A stretch of DNA of 64,000 nucleotides, from assembly GCA_035551475.1 (NCBI GenBank), contig DASZMX010000125.1:1-64000 (forward strand), written 5' to 3'. Source of the stretch: DASZMX01 sp035551475. Lineage in GTDB: Bacteria > Verrucomicrobiota > Verrucomicrobiia > Limisphaerales > Palsa-1400. The position numbers were made by a program, and so were the translations under genes. The notes under the pieces were generated by a model that had not been told where the DNA came from, searched no databases, and saw only the letters and a list, made by a program, of their open reading frames with translations. Positions 32,826-41,189 of the stretch are shown here, one piece after another. Positions within the stretch are counted from its first letter, which is position 1. Each line of letters opens with the position of its first letter.

Positions 32826-34337
32826 GTGCCCCTCCTCCCCGACGCCCAAAAAGTCGCTGAGCAAGTGCCAGTGTGGTCCGCCGCCGAGCCGACTCTGGCC
32901 GCTCTGCGCGCCACCGGATTGTCCGATGACGCCGCGCTGACGCGGTGGGGGTTGGTCTTGTTAAAGCAAAATCGCGCGGCCGACGCGGCGGTGGTTTTTC
33001 GCGCCGCCCTGGCCTTAACGCCGAATGATCCCGTCTTATGGATGAATTGCGGCGTGGCGCATGACCAGATTCATTTGCTGCCGGACGCCGCCGCCTGCTT
33101 TGAGAAGTCGCTGGCGCTCTCCGCCGCGCAGCCGGATGTCTGGCTTCTGCTGGGTCTCACGCGCAAAAAGCAGGGCGATTTTGCCGCCGCTGAAACGGCC
33201 TTTCGCCAGACGCTCGCCGGCGAACCCGAGCAGGCGCTGGCGTGGCAATGCCTCGGTTTGTTGAAGGAGGAACAGCGCGACTATCGTGGCGCCATCGAAT
33301 GTTTGACGGCTTGCCTGCGCCACGGCGGCTCCAGTCCCGCGACGCTGGCGAACCTCGGCAAGCTGTGCTACCAAACCGGCCAATTTCCCCAGGCGCATGA
33401 CGCCTTCCGCCAGGCCGCGGCGGGCGATCCGTCCAATGCTCATTATCGGCAAATGTTGCGCAAGACCCGCTTTTTGCACGAGGCGCTCCTGGGCTTGCCG
33501 TACGACGGAATCGTGCACGCCTATCGCACTTCCTTTTCTCCGGCGGAAGCGATGGCGGAAAGCGAGCTGGTGGATTTATTTGACACCGCCGTGGGCTTGC
33601 TCGGCGGCTTTGGCCACCTCAAGGCGGCGGTGGGGCTGGGCCGCAAGCGGCTGGAACTTTGGCCCGACAGCTCGACCATCCATTATATTTTGCGGGCCAT
33701 GACGGGAGAGCCGGGCCTGGAGCGGTCGCCGCAGGGGTTTGTCGTGGAGCATTTCGATTCCATCGCGGAAACCTTCGATGAACATCTGGTCAAGGATCTG
33801 GGTTATGACATTCCCGGCAAAATTGCGGCGGCGGTGCGCGCCGTCACGCCCGCTGGTCGTTTATATGACACGCTGGATGCGGGCTGCGGAACCGGCTTGT
33901 GCGGGCCGCTGCTCCGGCCTCTGTCGCGCGCGCTGATGGGGGTCGATCTTTCGCCGCGAATGATTGACCAGGCGGCGCGGCGCGGGATGTATGACCAATT
34001 GGCGGTGGGCGAACTGGCTATGTTTTTGCAGCGGTTTTCGGCGCGTTTTGACTTGGTGGTGGCGGCGGACGTGCTGATTTATTTCGGCGATTTGGCTCCC
34101 ATTTTTGCGGCCGCCGCCGCGGCCATGCGTCCCGGCGGCCTATTCGCGGCCAGCACCGAAAGCGGACCAGAGACGGGTTATCGCTTGCGGCCTTCCGGGC
34201 GTTTTGCGCATGCGCCTTCCTATGTGCGCGGCTTGGCGGCGGAATGCTTCACGGAAGAATACTACGCCGACACAACCATTCGGATGGAAGCCAACCAGCG
34301 GTTGCCGGGAAATATTTTCTTATTTCGGCGCCGTTAA
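32826..34337 (+). CDS. TPR-repeat protein with C-terminal SAM methyltransferase domain
   Basis: A 503-residue two-part protein. Residues ~45-215 hold four to five TPRs (AADAAVVFRAALALTPNDPVLW, PDVWLLLGLTRKKQGDFAAAETAF and so on). Residues ~310-500 form a class I methyltransferase: LDAGCGTGLCGPLL (SAM motif), LMGVDLSPRMIDQA and FDLVVAADVLIYFGDL. This is the 'predicted methyltransferase containing TPR repeat' family; substrates are not known. The start is GTG at 32826. It lies 40 bp after the Hsp70 gene, so the two may be co-transcribed. Its 3' end overlaps the convergent membrane-protein gene by 18 bp. Confidence 0.85.
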   Translation: MPLLPDAQKVAEQVPVWSAAEPTLAALRATGLSDDAALTRWGLVLLKQNRAADAAVVFRAALALTPNDPVLWMNCGVAHDQIHLLPDAAACFEKSLALSAAQPDVWLLLGLTRKKQGDFAAAETAFRQTLAGEPEQALAWQCLGLLKEEQRDYRGAIECLTACLRHGGSSPATLANLGKLCYQTGQFPQAHDAFRQAAAGDPSNAHYRQMLRKTRFLHEALLGLPYDGIVHAYRTSFSPAEAMAESELVDLFDTAVGLLGGFGHLKAAVGLGRKRLELWPDSSTIHYILRAMTGEPGLERSPQGFVVEHFDSIAETFDEHLVKDLGYDIPGKIAAAVRAVTPAGRLYDTLDAGCGTGLCGPLLRPLSRALMGVDLSPRMIDQAARRGMYDQLAVGELAMFLQRFSARFDLVVAADVLIYFGDLAPIFAAAAAAMRPGGLFAASTESGPETGYRLRPSGRFAHAPSYVRGLAAECFTEEYYADTTIRMEANQRLPGNIFLFRRR

Positions 34338-34763
34338 ATCCATGGCGTTCTGGCGGTCGGTGTGCGAAGCCAGCCGGGCCAGCGCCAGGGCGCCGAGCGA
34401 AAGGCCAAAATCGCGCAAGGCAATGTCATAATAATCGTGCGCCAAAAGCAGGTTGAAAATAATCGCCCATAGCCAGAAAGCCATGATCCAGCCGCCGCGC
34501 CGCGGTTTGACGGCCACAATGAGGCCGACAAGAATTTCCACCACGCCCACGATGTGCATGAATGTGGTTGGATTTCCCAGGACCGTGCCCAGCGGCGCCC
34601 ATAAATATTGTTTCCATTCCCCCAATTTGACGAGGAACTTGTCCAACCCCGCCACAATCGGCAACACCACAAAACCCAGATGCAGAAGTTGATAGGCCTG
34701 ATAAACCGGATTTCGGATCTCCTCGCCTAATTCATGTGTGTGCGCGCTGGCATAAGTGTTCAT
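34320..34763 (-). CDS. Four-helix integral membrane protein
   Basis: A 147-residue protein with about four hydrophobic segments (LHLGFVVLPIVAGLDKFLV, FMHIVGVVEILVGLIVAV, WIMAFWLWAIIFNLLLA, FGLSLGALALARLA), a layout like DoxX/tMDH-type small membrane proteins. No enzyme motif is visible. The ATG at 34763 follows a GAGAG Shine-Dalgarno; the upstream frame belongs to the overlapping Fpg region in another frame. The Fpg gene ends 62 bp upstream on the same strand. Function unknown. Confidence 0.75.
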   Translation of the reverse strand: MNTYASAHTHELGEEIRNPVYQAYQLLHLGFVVLPIVAGLDKFLVKLGEWKQYLWAPLGTVLGNPTTFMHIVGVVEILVGLIVAVKPRRGGWIMAFWLWAIIFNLLLAHDYYDIALRDFGLSLGALALARLASHTDRQNAMDLTAPK

Positions 34764-34825
34764 AGTCTCTCGTAAGGTACGGCGCGTTCCGACCCGCACA
34801 AATCGGGTCGCGCCCTGAGACGCGG

Positions 34826-35629
34826 CTACGCTTTTTTGCCAGGTTTTTGGCAAACCGGGCACAAGCAGGTGGTGCGCCCACCCACTGTATCGTGGCGCAA
34901 GGCGGCTCCCTCGCGTGGACAATGGCCGCCCGGGCGCCAGCGTCGATGGATCAGCCAGCGCGAGGGAGGATCGCTCCAATTTTTGCCAATCGTCCGCAAC
35001 GCCACGCGGCAAATCGAGCGCGTCACTGTGTGCAATCGCCGTTGTTCTGCGGCCTTTAGCGAACCCGCCCGGCGGCGCGGATGGAGGCGCGCCTGCCACA
35101 AAATTTCATCCGCCATCCAATTGCCGATGCCCGGAAAGCCGGCTTGCAGGAGCAAAACTGCCTTCAACGGCGCGCGTCCATGCCGGGCAAGAAAATCGCT
35201 CACGCGAGCCAGCGTGAATTCCCGCGAAAGAACGGGCGCCGGAAGACGCGTCCACCAGACGGGCGCGCGGGGACTGATCTCAAAGAGGATGCGCCCAAAC
35301 ATGCGCGGATCGGTATAAACTAGGTCCTGATCTTTTCGGCGGAGGACGAGATGATCATGTTTGTCAGCCGGCTGGTTGGGGCGCGCGTGCAATTTGCCGC
35401 TCATGCCCAGATGCACGCCGAGCCAGGCGTTGCCCGAAAAGCGAAAAAGCATTTGCTTGCCGTGCGTCTTTGATTCCAACAGCGCCGCCCCCGTCAGCGC
35501 CCGCTGCAAGGCGGCGACCTCCACGCCCCGAAAGATTCGCCGTCCGGTGGCTTCCACCGCCAGAATCACGCGGCTTCTTGAGCAAGGCCATTGTTTGCGA
35601 AAAAATTCCACCTCAGCTAGTTCGGGCAT
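34826..35629 (-). CDS. mutM: Formamidopyrimidine-DNA glycosylase with altered zinc finger
   Basis: A 267-residue Fpg/Nei glycosylase that removes oxidised purines and cleaves the abasic site. After Met removal the chain starts with the catalytic proline (PELAEVE), followed by Glu3 and Lys58 (HGKQM). The H2TH segment has FPGIGNWMADEILW. In the C-terminal zinc finger the expected CxxC...CxxC is Cys237-P-R-Glu240 ... Cys257-P-V-Cys260, so one of four zinc ligands is a glutamate; His246 or Cys255 could replace it. Arg252 of the finger (GGRTT) is kept. ATG 35629 is fixed by the catalytic proline. Confidence 0.88.
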   Translation of the reverse strand: MPELAEVEFFRKQWPCSRSRVILAVEATGRRIFRGVEVAALQRALTGAALLESKTHGKQMLFRFSGNAWLGVHLGMSGKLHARPNQPADKHDHLVLRRKDQDLVYTDPRMFGRILFEISPRAPVWWTRLPAPVLSREFTLARVSDFLARHGRAPLKAVLLLQAGFPGIGNWMADEILWQARLHPRRRAGSLKAAEQRRLHTVTRSICRVALRTIGKNWSDPPSRWLIHRRWRPGGHCPREGAALRHDTVGGRTTCLCPVCQKPGKKA

Positions 35630-35762
35630 GGAGCCAAGACTATCCTTTGGGGGAAACCCCCGCAACCCATCCGCTGGCGCCTGAGAGGGAATTCGGAAGG
35701 CGGCTGATTGTGGCAGGGCATGAAATCATTGATTAGTAGGGCTCAAATTCAAACTCAAAACT

Positions 35763-36275
35763 ATGAAATTAACTACATTCATATCGATGGTGACGGTGGC
35801 TTTGGCCCCGGTGGTGGCGCATGCGGACAGCAACGACGAGAAATTCCCGGCGAACCAGCTCACCCTTGACGGTTTCGGGACGTATCATCAAACCTTCCCC
35901 ACGTTTGGCAGCCAATTCGACCGCAATTGGAAGCACGGCAACTTCGGCGGCGGCGTGGGCCTGAACTATTTCTTTGTGCCCTACCTCGGCCTTGGGGTGG
36001 ACACCTATTCCGAAGATCATGGGGCTTTCTTCAAGAATGTGGCGGGCAGCTTGATTCTGCGCATGCCGGTGGCGCAGAGCGGGTTTGCGCCTTACATCTT
36101 TGGCGGCGTGGGCGGCACGTTTGATCCTGTCAATGAATGGACGGAACACGCGGGCCTCGGCGTGGAATATCGGTTCTCACGCCATATCGGATTGTTCGGC
36201 GACTGGCGTTACACTTTCGAGGAAAAGGAGCCCAATTCCAACCTGGTGCGGGTGGGCGTGCGCTTCGGCCTCTGA
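35763..36275 (+). CDS. Small outer-membrane beta-barrel protein
   Basis: A 170-residue exported protein (signal MKLTTFISMVTVALAPVVAHA). The mature part has alternating hydrophobic/polar strands with glycine-rich turns (GNFGGGVGLNYFFVPYLGLGVDTYSE, FAPYIFGGVGGTF, HAGLGVEYRFSRHIGLFGDWRYTF), as in eight-stranded OmpA/OprG-like barrels, and ends in a strand finishing RVGVRFGL. A terminal aromatic is not present (Leu instead of Phe). Probably an outer-membrane structural or permeability protein. Confidence 0.78.
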   Translation: MKLTTFISMVTVALAPVVAHADSNDEKFPANQLTLDGFGTYHQTFPTFGSQFDRNWKHGNFGGGVGLNYFFVPYLGLGVDTYSEDHGAFFKNVAGSLILRMPVAQSGFAPYIFGGVGGTFDPVNEWTEHAGLGVEYRFSRHIGLFGDWRYTFEEKEPNSNLVRVGVRFGL

Positions 36276-36361
36276 GCCGATTTTGAAAAGCCGGCGGATT
36301 GTGTCATAGTAAAATGTTGGGACACAATTCGCCGGCGCTGCCGCGTCCGGCCTTTATTTAT

Positions 36362-36547
36362 ATGACAACGAATCCTGAAATTGCCCGTCGCGCCTACGAA
36401 ATATGGGAGCAGTCCGGCCGCGCTCATGGCCGGGATGTGGAGCATTGGCTCCGCGCTGAAGCCGAAATCCGCGGACGCGCCAACAAACCGCCGACCCGGG
36501 CCCAGCCCTTGCTCAAGACGCCCAAGCCGCGCCGGGTGGTGGGCTGA
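36362..36547 (+). CDS. DUF2934 domain protein, 61 aa
   Basis: A small protein whose first half matches the DUF2934 pattern: IARRAYEIWEQSGRAHGRDVEHWLRAEAEI. The tail is basic and proline-rich (PPTRAQPLLKTPKPRRVVG). The family is widespread in Proteobacteria, Acidobacteria and Verrucomicrobia without a known function. The ATG at 36362 starts right before the domain. The next gene begins 42 bp downstream on the same strand. Confidence 0.75.
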   Translation: MTTNPEIARRAYEIWEQSGRAHGRDVEHWLRAEAEIRGRANKPPTRAQPLLKTPKPRRVVG

Positions 36548-36588
36548 TTTGGTTGTGCAAACGCGCGGCGCGCCGCTAGGCTGGGTGG

Positions 36589-37278
36589 GTGCTCCCGGAG
36601 CAGGCCACACAACACTATCGCGGCGCGGAGGGACAGCGTTACCACCGCGAAAAGCGGGCGTTGCCCGAGTTCGCGTTCCCGTGGGTGTCGCGTCTGCGCG
36701 CGGAGAAGTTGGCGGCGCATATTCAGCCCTCCGATGTCGTCCTCGAATACGGTGTCGGCGCCGGATGGAACCTGGCCGGGCTCAAATGCGAGCGCAAAAT
36801 CGGTTTTGACGTCTCGGCTTTTCTCGCGCCCTCCTTGCGCGAGCGTGGCATCGAGTTCGTGCCCGACACGGCTGCCCTGCCGGATGCCTCGATCCATGTG
36901 GTGATCTGCCATCACACCCTGGAGCACACGATTGCGCCGGCGGCCGTTCTGGGGGAAATTCGCCGGCTGCTGCGTCCCGGCGGAAAATTATTGTTATTTA
37001 CACCGTTCGAATACGAGCCGCGTTACGAGCATTTTGACCCCGCCGAGCCGAATCATCATCTCTACTCGTGGAACGTGCAGACCCTGGGCAATCTGGTGAC
37101 GGAATGCGGATTCTCGGTGCAACAGGCGGGCGCCGGGCAATTTGGTTATTCCCGCTTTGCCGCGGTTTGGGCGGGCCGCCTGCATTTGAGGGAAACGGGC
37201 TTTCGCGGGTTGCGTCGTCTGCTGCATTTTTTGCGCCCTGGGATGGAGGCGCGCATCGTTGCGATCAAACCATTATGA
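36589..37278 (+). CDS. Class I SAM-dependent methyltransferase
   Basis: A 229-residue enzyme: VVLEYGVGAGWNLAGL is the SAM motif, IGFDVSAF follows, and SIHVVICHHTLEHTIAP, LRRLLRPGGKLLLFTPFEYEPRY complete a Methyltransf_11-like core. The start is GTG at 36589. Its stop overlaps the start of the EVE gene (ATGA at 37275-37278), so the two are coupled. Substrate unknown. Confidence 0.78.
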   Translation: MLPEQATQHYRGAEGQRYHREKRALPEFAFPWVSRLRAEKLAAHIQPSDVVLEYGVGAGWNLAGLKCERKIGFDVSAFLAPSLRERGIEFVPDTAALPDASIHVVICHHTLEHTIAPAAVLGEIRRLLRPGGKLLLFTPFEYEPRYEHFDPAEPNHHLYSWNVQTLGNLVTECGFSVQQAGAGQFGYSRFAAVWAGRLHLRETGFRGLRRLLHFLRPGMEARIVAIKPL

Positions 37279-37688
37279 ACTATTGGATCGTCAAGCAAGA
37301 GCCGGAATCGTATGCGTGGGCTGCGTTCGTCAAGGACGGCGGCACGAATTGGACGGGCGTCAGAAATTATCAGGCGCGCAACAATCTGCAGGCGATGAAG
37401 AAGGGCGACCCCGTTTTTTACTATCACAGCGGCGATGAAAAACAACTCGTTGGCCTGGCGGTTGTCTCAAAAAATCCTTATCCCGATCCCACCGCGGACG
37501 AGCCAAATTGGGTGGCGGTTGATTTGGCGCCGGTCAAACCTTTGGCCAAACCGGTGACGCTGGCGGAAATCAAGGCGGACCCGGCCTTCAAAGAAATCTT
37601 GTTGGTGCGCAATTCGCGTCTTTCGGTGTCGCCTTTGCTCGCGCCGCAGTTTGAGCGGCTGTTGAAATTAAGCGGAACCAAACGGTAG
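37275..37688 (+). CDS. EVE domain-containing protein
   Basis: A 137-residue EVE/ASCH-superfamily protein: NYWIVKQEPESYAW (the start motif of the family), WTGVRNYQARNNLQAMKKGDPVFYYHSGDEKQLVGLAVV and a conserved LVRNSRLSVSPL end. EVE domains recognise modified bases in DNA or RNA; the bacterial single-domain type is often near housekeeping genes. ATG 37275 is inferred from the ATGA overlap with the upstream methyltransferase and the near-N-terminal position of the motif. It converges with mnmE 5 bp away. Confidence 0.9.
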   Translation: MNYWIVKQEPESYAWAAFVKDGGTNWTGVRNYQARNNLQAMKKGDPVFYYHSGDEKQLVGLAVVSKNPYPDPTADEPNWVAVDLAPVKPLAKPVTLAEIKADPAFKEILLVRNSRLSVSPLLAPQFERLLKLSGTKR

Positions 37689-37693
37689 CCGCG

Positions 37694-39064
37694 TCATTTG
37701 CCGATGCAGAACTGGCTGAAGATGGAGTCAAGCAAATCTTCGGTGGTCGTTTTCCCGACAATTTCGCCAATGGCGTTGACCGCGATGCGTAAATCGGCGG
37801 CCGCCAAATCGAGGCTCAAGTCCGCGCGCAACGCGGCGATGGTGCGCTCGGTCGCGGCCCGCGCGCGTTCCAGCGCTTCCTGATGGCGCGCATTGATCAT
37901 GGCCTGCCACATTTCCGCGCGCACATCCCCCGACCACACGGCATTCTTGACGGCATCTTTCAACGCTTCGAGCCCGTTCCCGGTGGCGCAACTGACGTCG
38001 ATGGCAGCCATAGCAGGGGGGAGATCCAGCCGTGGCGGCAGGTCGATTTTATTGCGGATGACGAGGCGCGTCCGGCCCGCGAATTCCTCGAGATAAGCCT
38101 GGTCGGCGGCGGACAATGGCTCGGAGGCGTCCACCACATGCAGGATGAGTTCGGCGGCAGCCAGCGATTGGCGGCTGCGGCGGATGCCTTCCAGCTCAAT
38201 CTCGTCCGCCGCTTCGCGCAGCCCGGCGGTGTCAATAAAAACGACGGGCACGCCGCGGATATTGGCGGTTTCCTCGATGGTGTCGCGGGTGGTGCCGGCG
38301 ATGGGCGAGACGATGGCCCGGTCATGGCCGAGCAGTTGGTTGAGCAGGCTGGATTTGCCGACGTTGGGGCGGCCGATGATCGCGGCCCGCACGCCCCGGC
38401 GCAGGATTTGCCCCTCGTGCGCGGTGCGAAGCAATTGCTGCATGAACTCGTGCGCCGATGCGAGGCGTTCCAGGAGTTTTTCCTTGGTGTCGGGCGCGAT
38501 GTCTTCGTCGGGAAAATCGATGTGGGCCTCGATGTGCGCGAGCGCCTTCATCAAGCTGTCGCGCGCCTGGTTGATTCTCTGCGAAAGTTTGCCGGCCAAT
38601 TGTTCGTTGGCGGCGGCGAGCGCCAGTTCCGTACGGGAATGAATCAGGTCGGCCACGGCCTCGGCTTGCGCGAGATCGATGCGGCCATTGAGAAAGGCGC
38701 GCCGCGTAAATTCACCGGGCTCCGCCACACGCGCGCCGGCTTGCAGGGCGGCCTCCAAAACCATTTTGGCCGGCAACGCCCCGCCGTGGCAGGAAATCTC
38801 GATGACATCTTCACGCGTGAAGGTTCGCGGCGCGCGCATCACACTGACGAGCGCTTCATCAATTTGGCGGCCGTCGCGCACGATATTGCCGTAAAGAATG
38901 GTATGGGTTGGCGCAGCGGAAGGGCGGGTCGATTTTTTTCCCGCCGGCTCGAATATCGCGTCCGCCACGGCGAGCGCCCGGGGGCCGGAAAGGCGGATGA
39001 TGGCCAGGCCGCCTTCACCGAGCGGGGTGGCGATGGCGGCGATGGTGTCGAACGCGAAATTCAA
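37694..39064 (-). CDS. mnmE: tRNA modification GTPase MnmE
   Basis: A 456-residue GTPase that, with MnmG, installs the cmnm5 group on U34 of certain tRNAs. The N-terminal folate-binding domain includes IAAIATPLGEGGLAIIRLSG; the GTPase motifs are GRPNVGKS (231-238), TTRDT (259-263), DTAG (279-282) and NKID (339-342). The C-terminus ends FCIGK, with the catalytic-region cysteine. The start codon is TTG at 39064: it overlaps the stop of the small upstream gene (TTGA) and gives the canonical N-terminus; no ATG or GTG fits. mnmG is not in the window. Confidence 0.95.
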   Translation of the reverse strand: MNFAFDTIAAIATPLGEGGLAIIRLSGPRALAVADAIFEPAGKKSTRPSAAPTHTILYGNIVRDGRQIDEALVSVMRAPRTFTREDVIEISCHGGALPAKMVLEAALQAGARVAEPGEFTRRAFLNGRIDLAQAEAVADLIHSRTELALAAANEQLAGKLSQRINQARDSLMKALAHIEAHIDFPDEDIAPDTKEKLLERLASAHEFMQQLLRTAHEGQILRRGVRAAIIGRPNVGKSSLLNQLLGHDRAIVSPIAGTTRDTIEETANIRGVPVVFIDTAGLREAADEIELEGIRRSRQSLAAAELILHVVDASEPLSAADQAYLEEFAGRTRLVIRNKIDLPPRLDLPPAMAAIDVSCATGNGLEALKDAVKNAVWSGDVRAEMWQAMINARHQEALERARAATERTIAALRADLSLDLAAADLRIAVNAIGEIVGKTTTEDLLDSIFSQFCIGK

Positions 39065-39279
39065 GGCAGCTCCTGCAAAAACACGCGAGCTTTTTGGTAG
39101 CTCTGGCGTTGCAGATAATGGCGCAAATCACGCGGCGCGTCGGCGGGCAATTGAGCGGCCAGCGCGTCGATGCGCGCGAAAAGGGCCGGCAAATCCGGCT
39201 TGGGCGCCATGGCCAGATTGGCCACGGCTTTTTCGAGGTCGAGCAAGGCCTGCAAAAGTTGGGCTTCGAGATCGGTCAT
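39061..39279 (-). CDS. Small helical hypothetical protein upstream of mnmE
   Basis: A 72-residue protein I do not recognise. It starts MTDLEAQLLQALLDLEKAV and ends QSYQKARVFLQELP, and is nearly all amphipathic helix with a proline break in the middle. Its TGA overlaps the TTG start of mnmE, so the pair is translationally coupled, which argues that it is real and functionally linked. An upstream extension to 39372 looks non-coding. Confidence 0.6.
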   Translation of the reverse strand: MTDLEAQLLQALLDLEKAVANLAMAPKPDLPALFARIDALAAQLPADAPRDLRHYLQRQSYQKARVFLQELP

Positions 39280-39402
39280 CCGCCAAAAGATACCGTGGGG
39301 CGCGGAAAAAGCATGGCAAAAACAAAGAGCGCCGTGTAACGTCGTCGGTCTCTGAGTAAACAAGAACAACACTCCGCTCTAACTCCCGCCGCTCCGGCCT
39401 AT

Positions 39403-41181
39403 TTGGGCATCGAATGCGGCGCCACCAAAACCATCGCTCTGCTTGAGACCGGCGCGGAGGGTGAAGTTTCGCGCGGCGAATTCGGGCCCGGCAATCTGCG
39501 GCTGCTGGACGACGCGGCTTTGCGCGCCCATTTTCAGACGATCCATAAATATTTTGACAGGCCGGGAAATCTCGCGGCCGTGGCCATCGGCATGGCTGGC
39601 GCGCGCACCGACGCCGACCGACGCCGCATGCGGCAGGCGGCGGACGTGGTTTGGCCGGGCGTGGAGTGCCACGCCACCAATGACCTGGCGCCCGCTTTGG
39701 CGGCGGCTCCAGCCACCGACGCAGACGCCCGCATTTTGGTGTTGAGCGGCACGGGATCCTGTTGTTTCGGAGAGGCAGGCGATCGCACCCTGCGCTACGG
39801 CGGATGGGGCCACATTCTGGGAGATCGCGGCAGCGGCTACGAAATCGGTTTGAACGCGCTGAAAGCGGTCATCCACGCCTTTGATGCCAATGGCCAATGG
39901 CCGGCCTTGGGCCAGCGCTTTTTGCAGGCATTGGTGTTGAACGAGCCGGATGATTTGATTGACTGGGTGAAGCGCGCGGAAAAGGCGGAGGTGGCCGCCT
40001 TGGCGGTGGATGTTTTCGCGGCGGCGGCGAAACGCGATCCGCTGGCGCGCGCGGTGGTGGACGCGGCGGCAAAGTCGTTGGCGCATGACGGCGCGCAATG
40101 CGCGTCACGGCTCATCAAGCGTGCGCAAACGGCGCAGTTTGTTTTGGCGGGCAGCGTGCTGGTGCGGCAACCGGCGTTTGCCGCCCGGGTGCGCGGGTGT
40201 TTGCTGGAGCTTTGGCCCAAGGCGGAGGTCGTCACGCTTGAGCGGGAAGCGGTCTGGGGCGCTTTGGCGCTCGTGCGTCGCGAGCCGTCCACGGCGGCGA
40301 AAGTAACTGGCAAACGTCCGGGCATCCTGCCCAAACTGACGGCGCTTTCCCCCACCGAACGGCGCAATCCGCGCTCCATGAAATTGCACGAGCTGTCCGC
40401 GGACAAGGCGATTGCCCTGATGATTGAGGAAGAGACTTCGATTGGGCCGGCTTTGCGAAAAGTTCGCCCGCAAATCGAGCTGGCGCTGGAATTGATCGTC
40501 GCTGCCTTCGAGCGGAAGGGCCGTTTGTTTTATGTCGGAGCAGGGACCAGCGGCCGATTGGGCGTGCTGGACGCATCGGAATGCCCGCCGACGTTTCGCG
40601 TGTCGCGCGAGCAAGTGCAGGGCATTATTGCCGGTGGACAGACGGCGTTGTGGAGCGCTGTGGAAGGCATGGAGGATGATCCGCACGCCGGCGCGCGGGC
40701 GATCGAATTTCGCGGCGTCGGGAAAAAAGATGTGGTGGTCGGGATCGCGGCCAGCGGGCGCACGCCATTTGTGTGGGGCGCCTTGGCCGAAGGAAAAAAG
40801 CGCGGCGCCAAGACCGTCCTGCTGTGTTTCAACCCGCACTTGGAAATACCGCCCGCGGTGGTGCCCGATGTGGTGATAGCGGCGGATGTCGGGCCGGAAG
40901 TATTGACTGGCTCCACGCGCCTGAAATCCGGCACCGCCACGAAGATTGTGCTCAACACCCTGACCACCCTCGCCATGGTGCGCCTGGGGAAAGTCCTCAG
41001 CAACCTGATGGTCGATCTTAATCCGTCGAATGAAAAACTGCGGGAACGGGCGGTGCGCATCGTGCGCGAAGTGACCGGCGTGGACGAAACCGCCGCGCTG
41101 GCGGCGCTGGAAAAAGCCCAATGGGTGGTGAAAACGGCGTGCGAAACTTTGACCGGCGCCGCGCTGCCGGTCGCAGGCTAG
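39403..41181 (+). CDS. murQ: Fused GlcNAc-kinase-like / N-acetylmuramic acid 6-phosphate etherase
   Basis: A 592-residue two-domain protein. Residues 1-~300 are an ASKHA sugar kinase of the BadF/N-acetylglucosamine kinase type (LGIECGATKT phosphate-1 loop, LSGTGSCCFGE, GGWGHILGDRGSGYEIG). Residues ~325-592 are MurQ: RNPRSMKLHELSADKAI, YVGAGTSGRLGVLDASECPPTF and the acidic region GIIAGGQTAL, then STRLKSGTATKIVLNTLTT. MurQ removes the lactyl ether from MurNAc-6-phosphate to give GlcNAc-6-phosphate; the kinase could make the phosphorylated substrate. No ATG is available: TTG at 39403 is used, and a CTG at 39352 would add 17 residues ahead of the first strand. Confidence 0.88.
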   Translation: MGIECGATKTIALLETGAEGEVSRGEFGPGNLRLLDDAALRAHFQTIHKYFDRPGNLAAVAIGMAGARTDADRRRMRQAADVVWPGVECHATNDLAPALAAAPATDADARILVLSGTGSCCFGEAGDRTLRYGGWGHILGDRGSGYEIGLNALKAVIHAFDANGQWPALGQRFLQALVLNEPDDLIDWVKRAEKAEVAALAVDVFAAAAKRDPLARAVVDAAAKSLAHDGAQCASRLIKRAQTAQFVLAGSVLVRQPAFAARVRGCLLELWPKAEVVTLEREAVWGALALVRREPSTAAKVTGKRPGILPKLTALSPTERRNPRSMKLHELSADKAIALMIEEETSIGPALRKVRPQIELALELIVAAFERKGRLFYVGAGTSGRLGVLDASECPPTFRVSREQVQGIIAGGQTALWSAVEGMEDDPHAGARAIEFRGVGKKDVVVGIAASGRTPFVWGALAEGKKRGAKTVLLCFNPHLEIPPAVVPDVVIAADVGPEVLTGSTRLKSGTATKIVLNTLTTLAMVRLGKVLSNLMVDLNPSNEKLRERAVRIVREVTGVDETAALAALEKAQWVVKTACETLTGAALPVAG

Positions 41182-41189
41182 GCAAAGTT

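Noticed and set aside
30941..32914. 657-codon open frame antisense to the Hsp70 gene
   Set aside because: It mirrors the codons of a clearly real Hsp70, has the His/Arg/Gln-rich composition of GC-rich shadow frames and no family signature.
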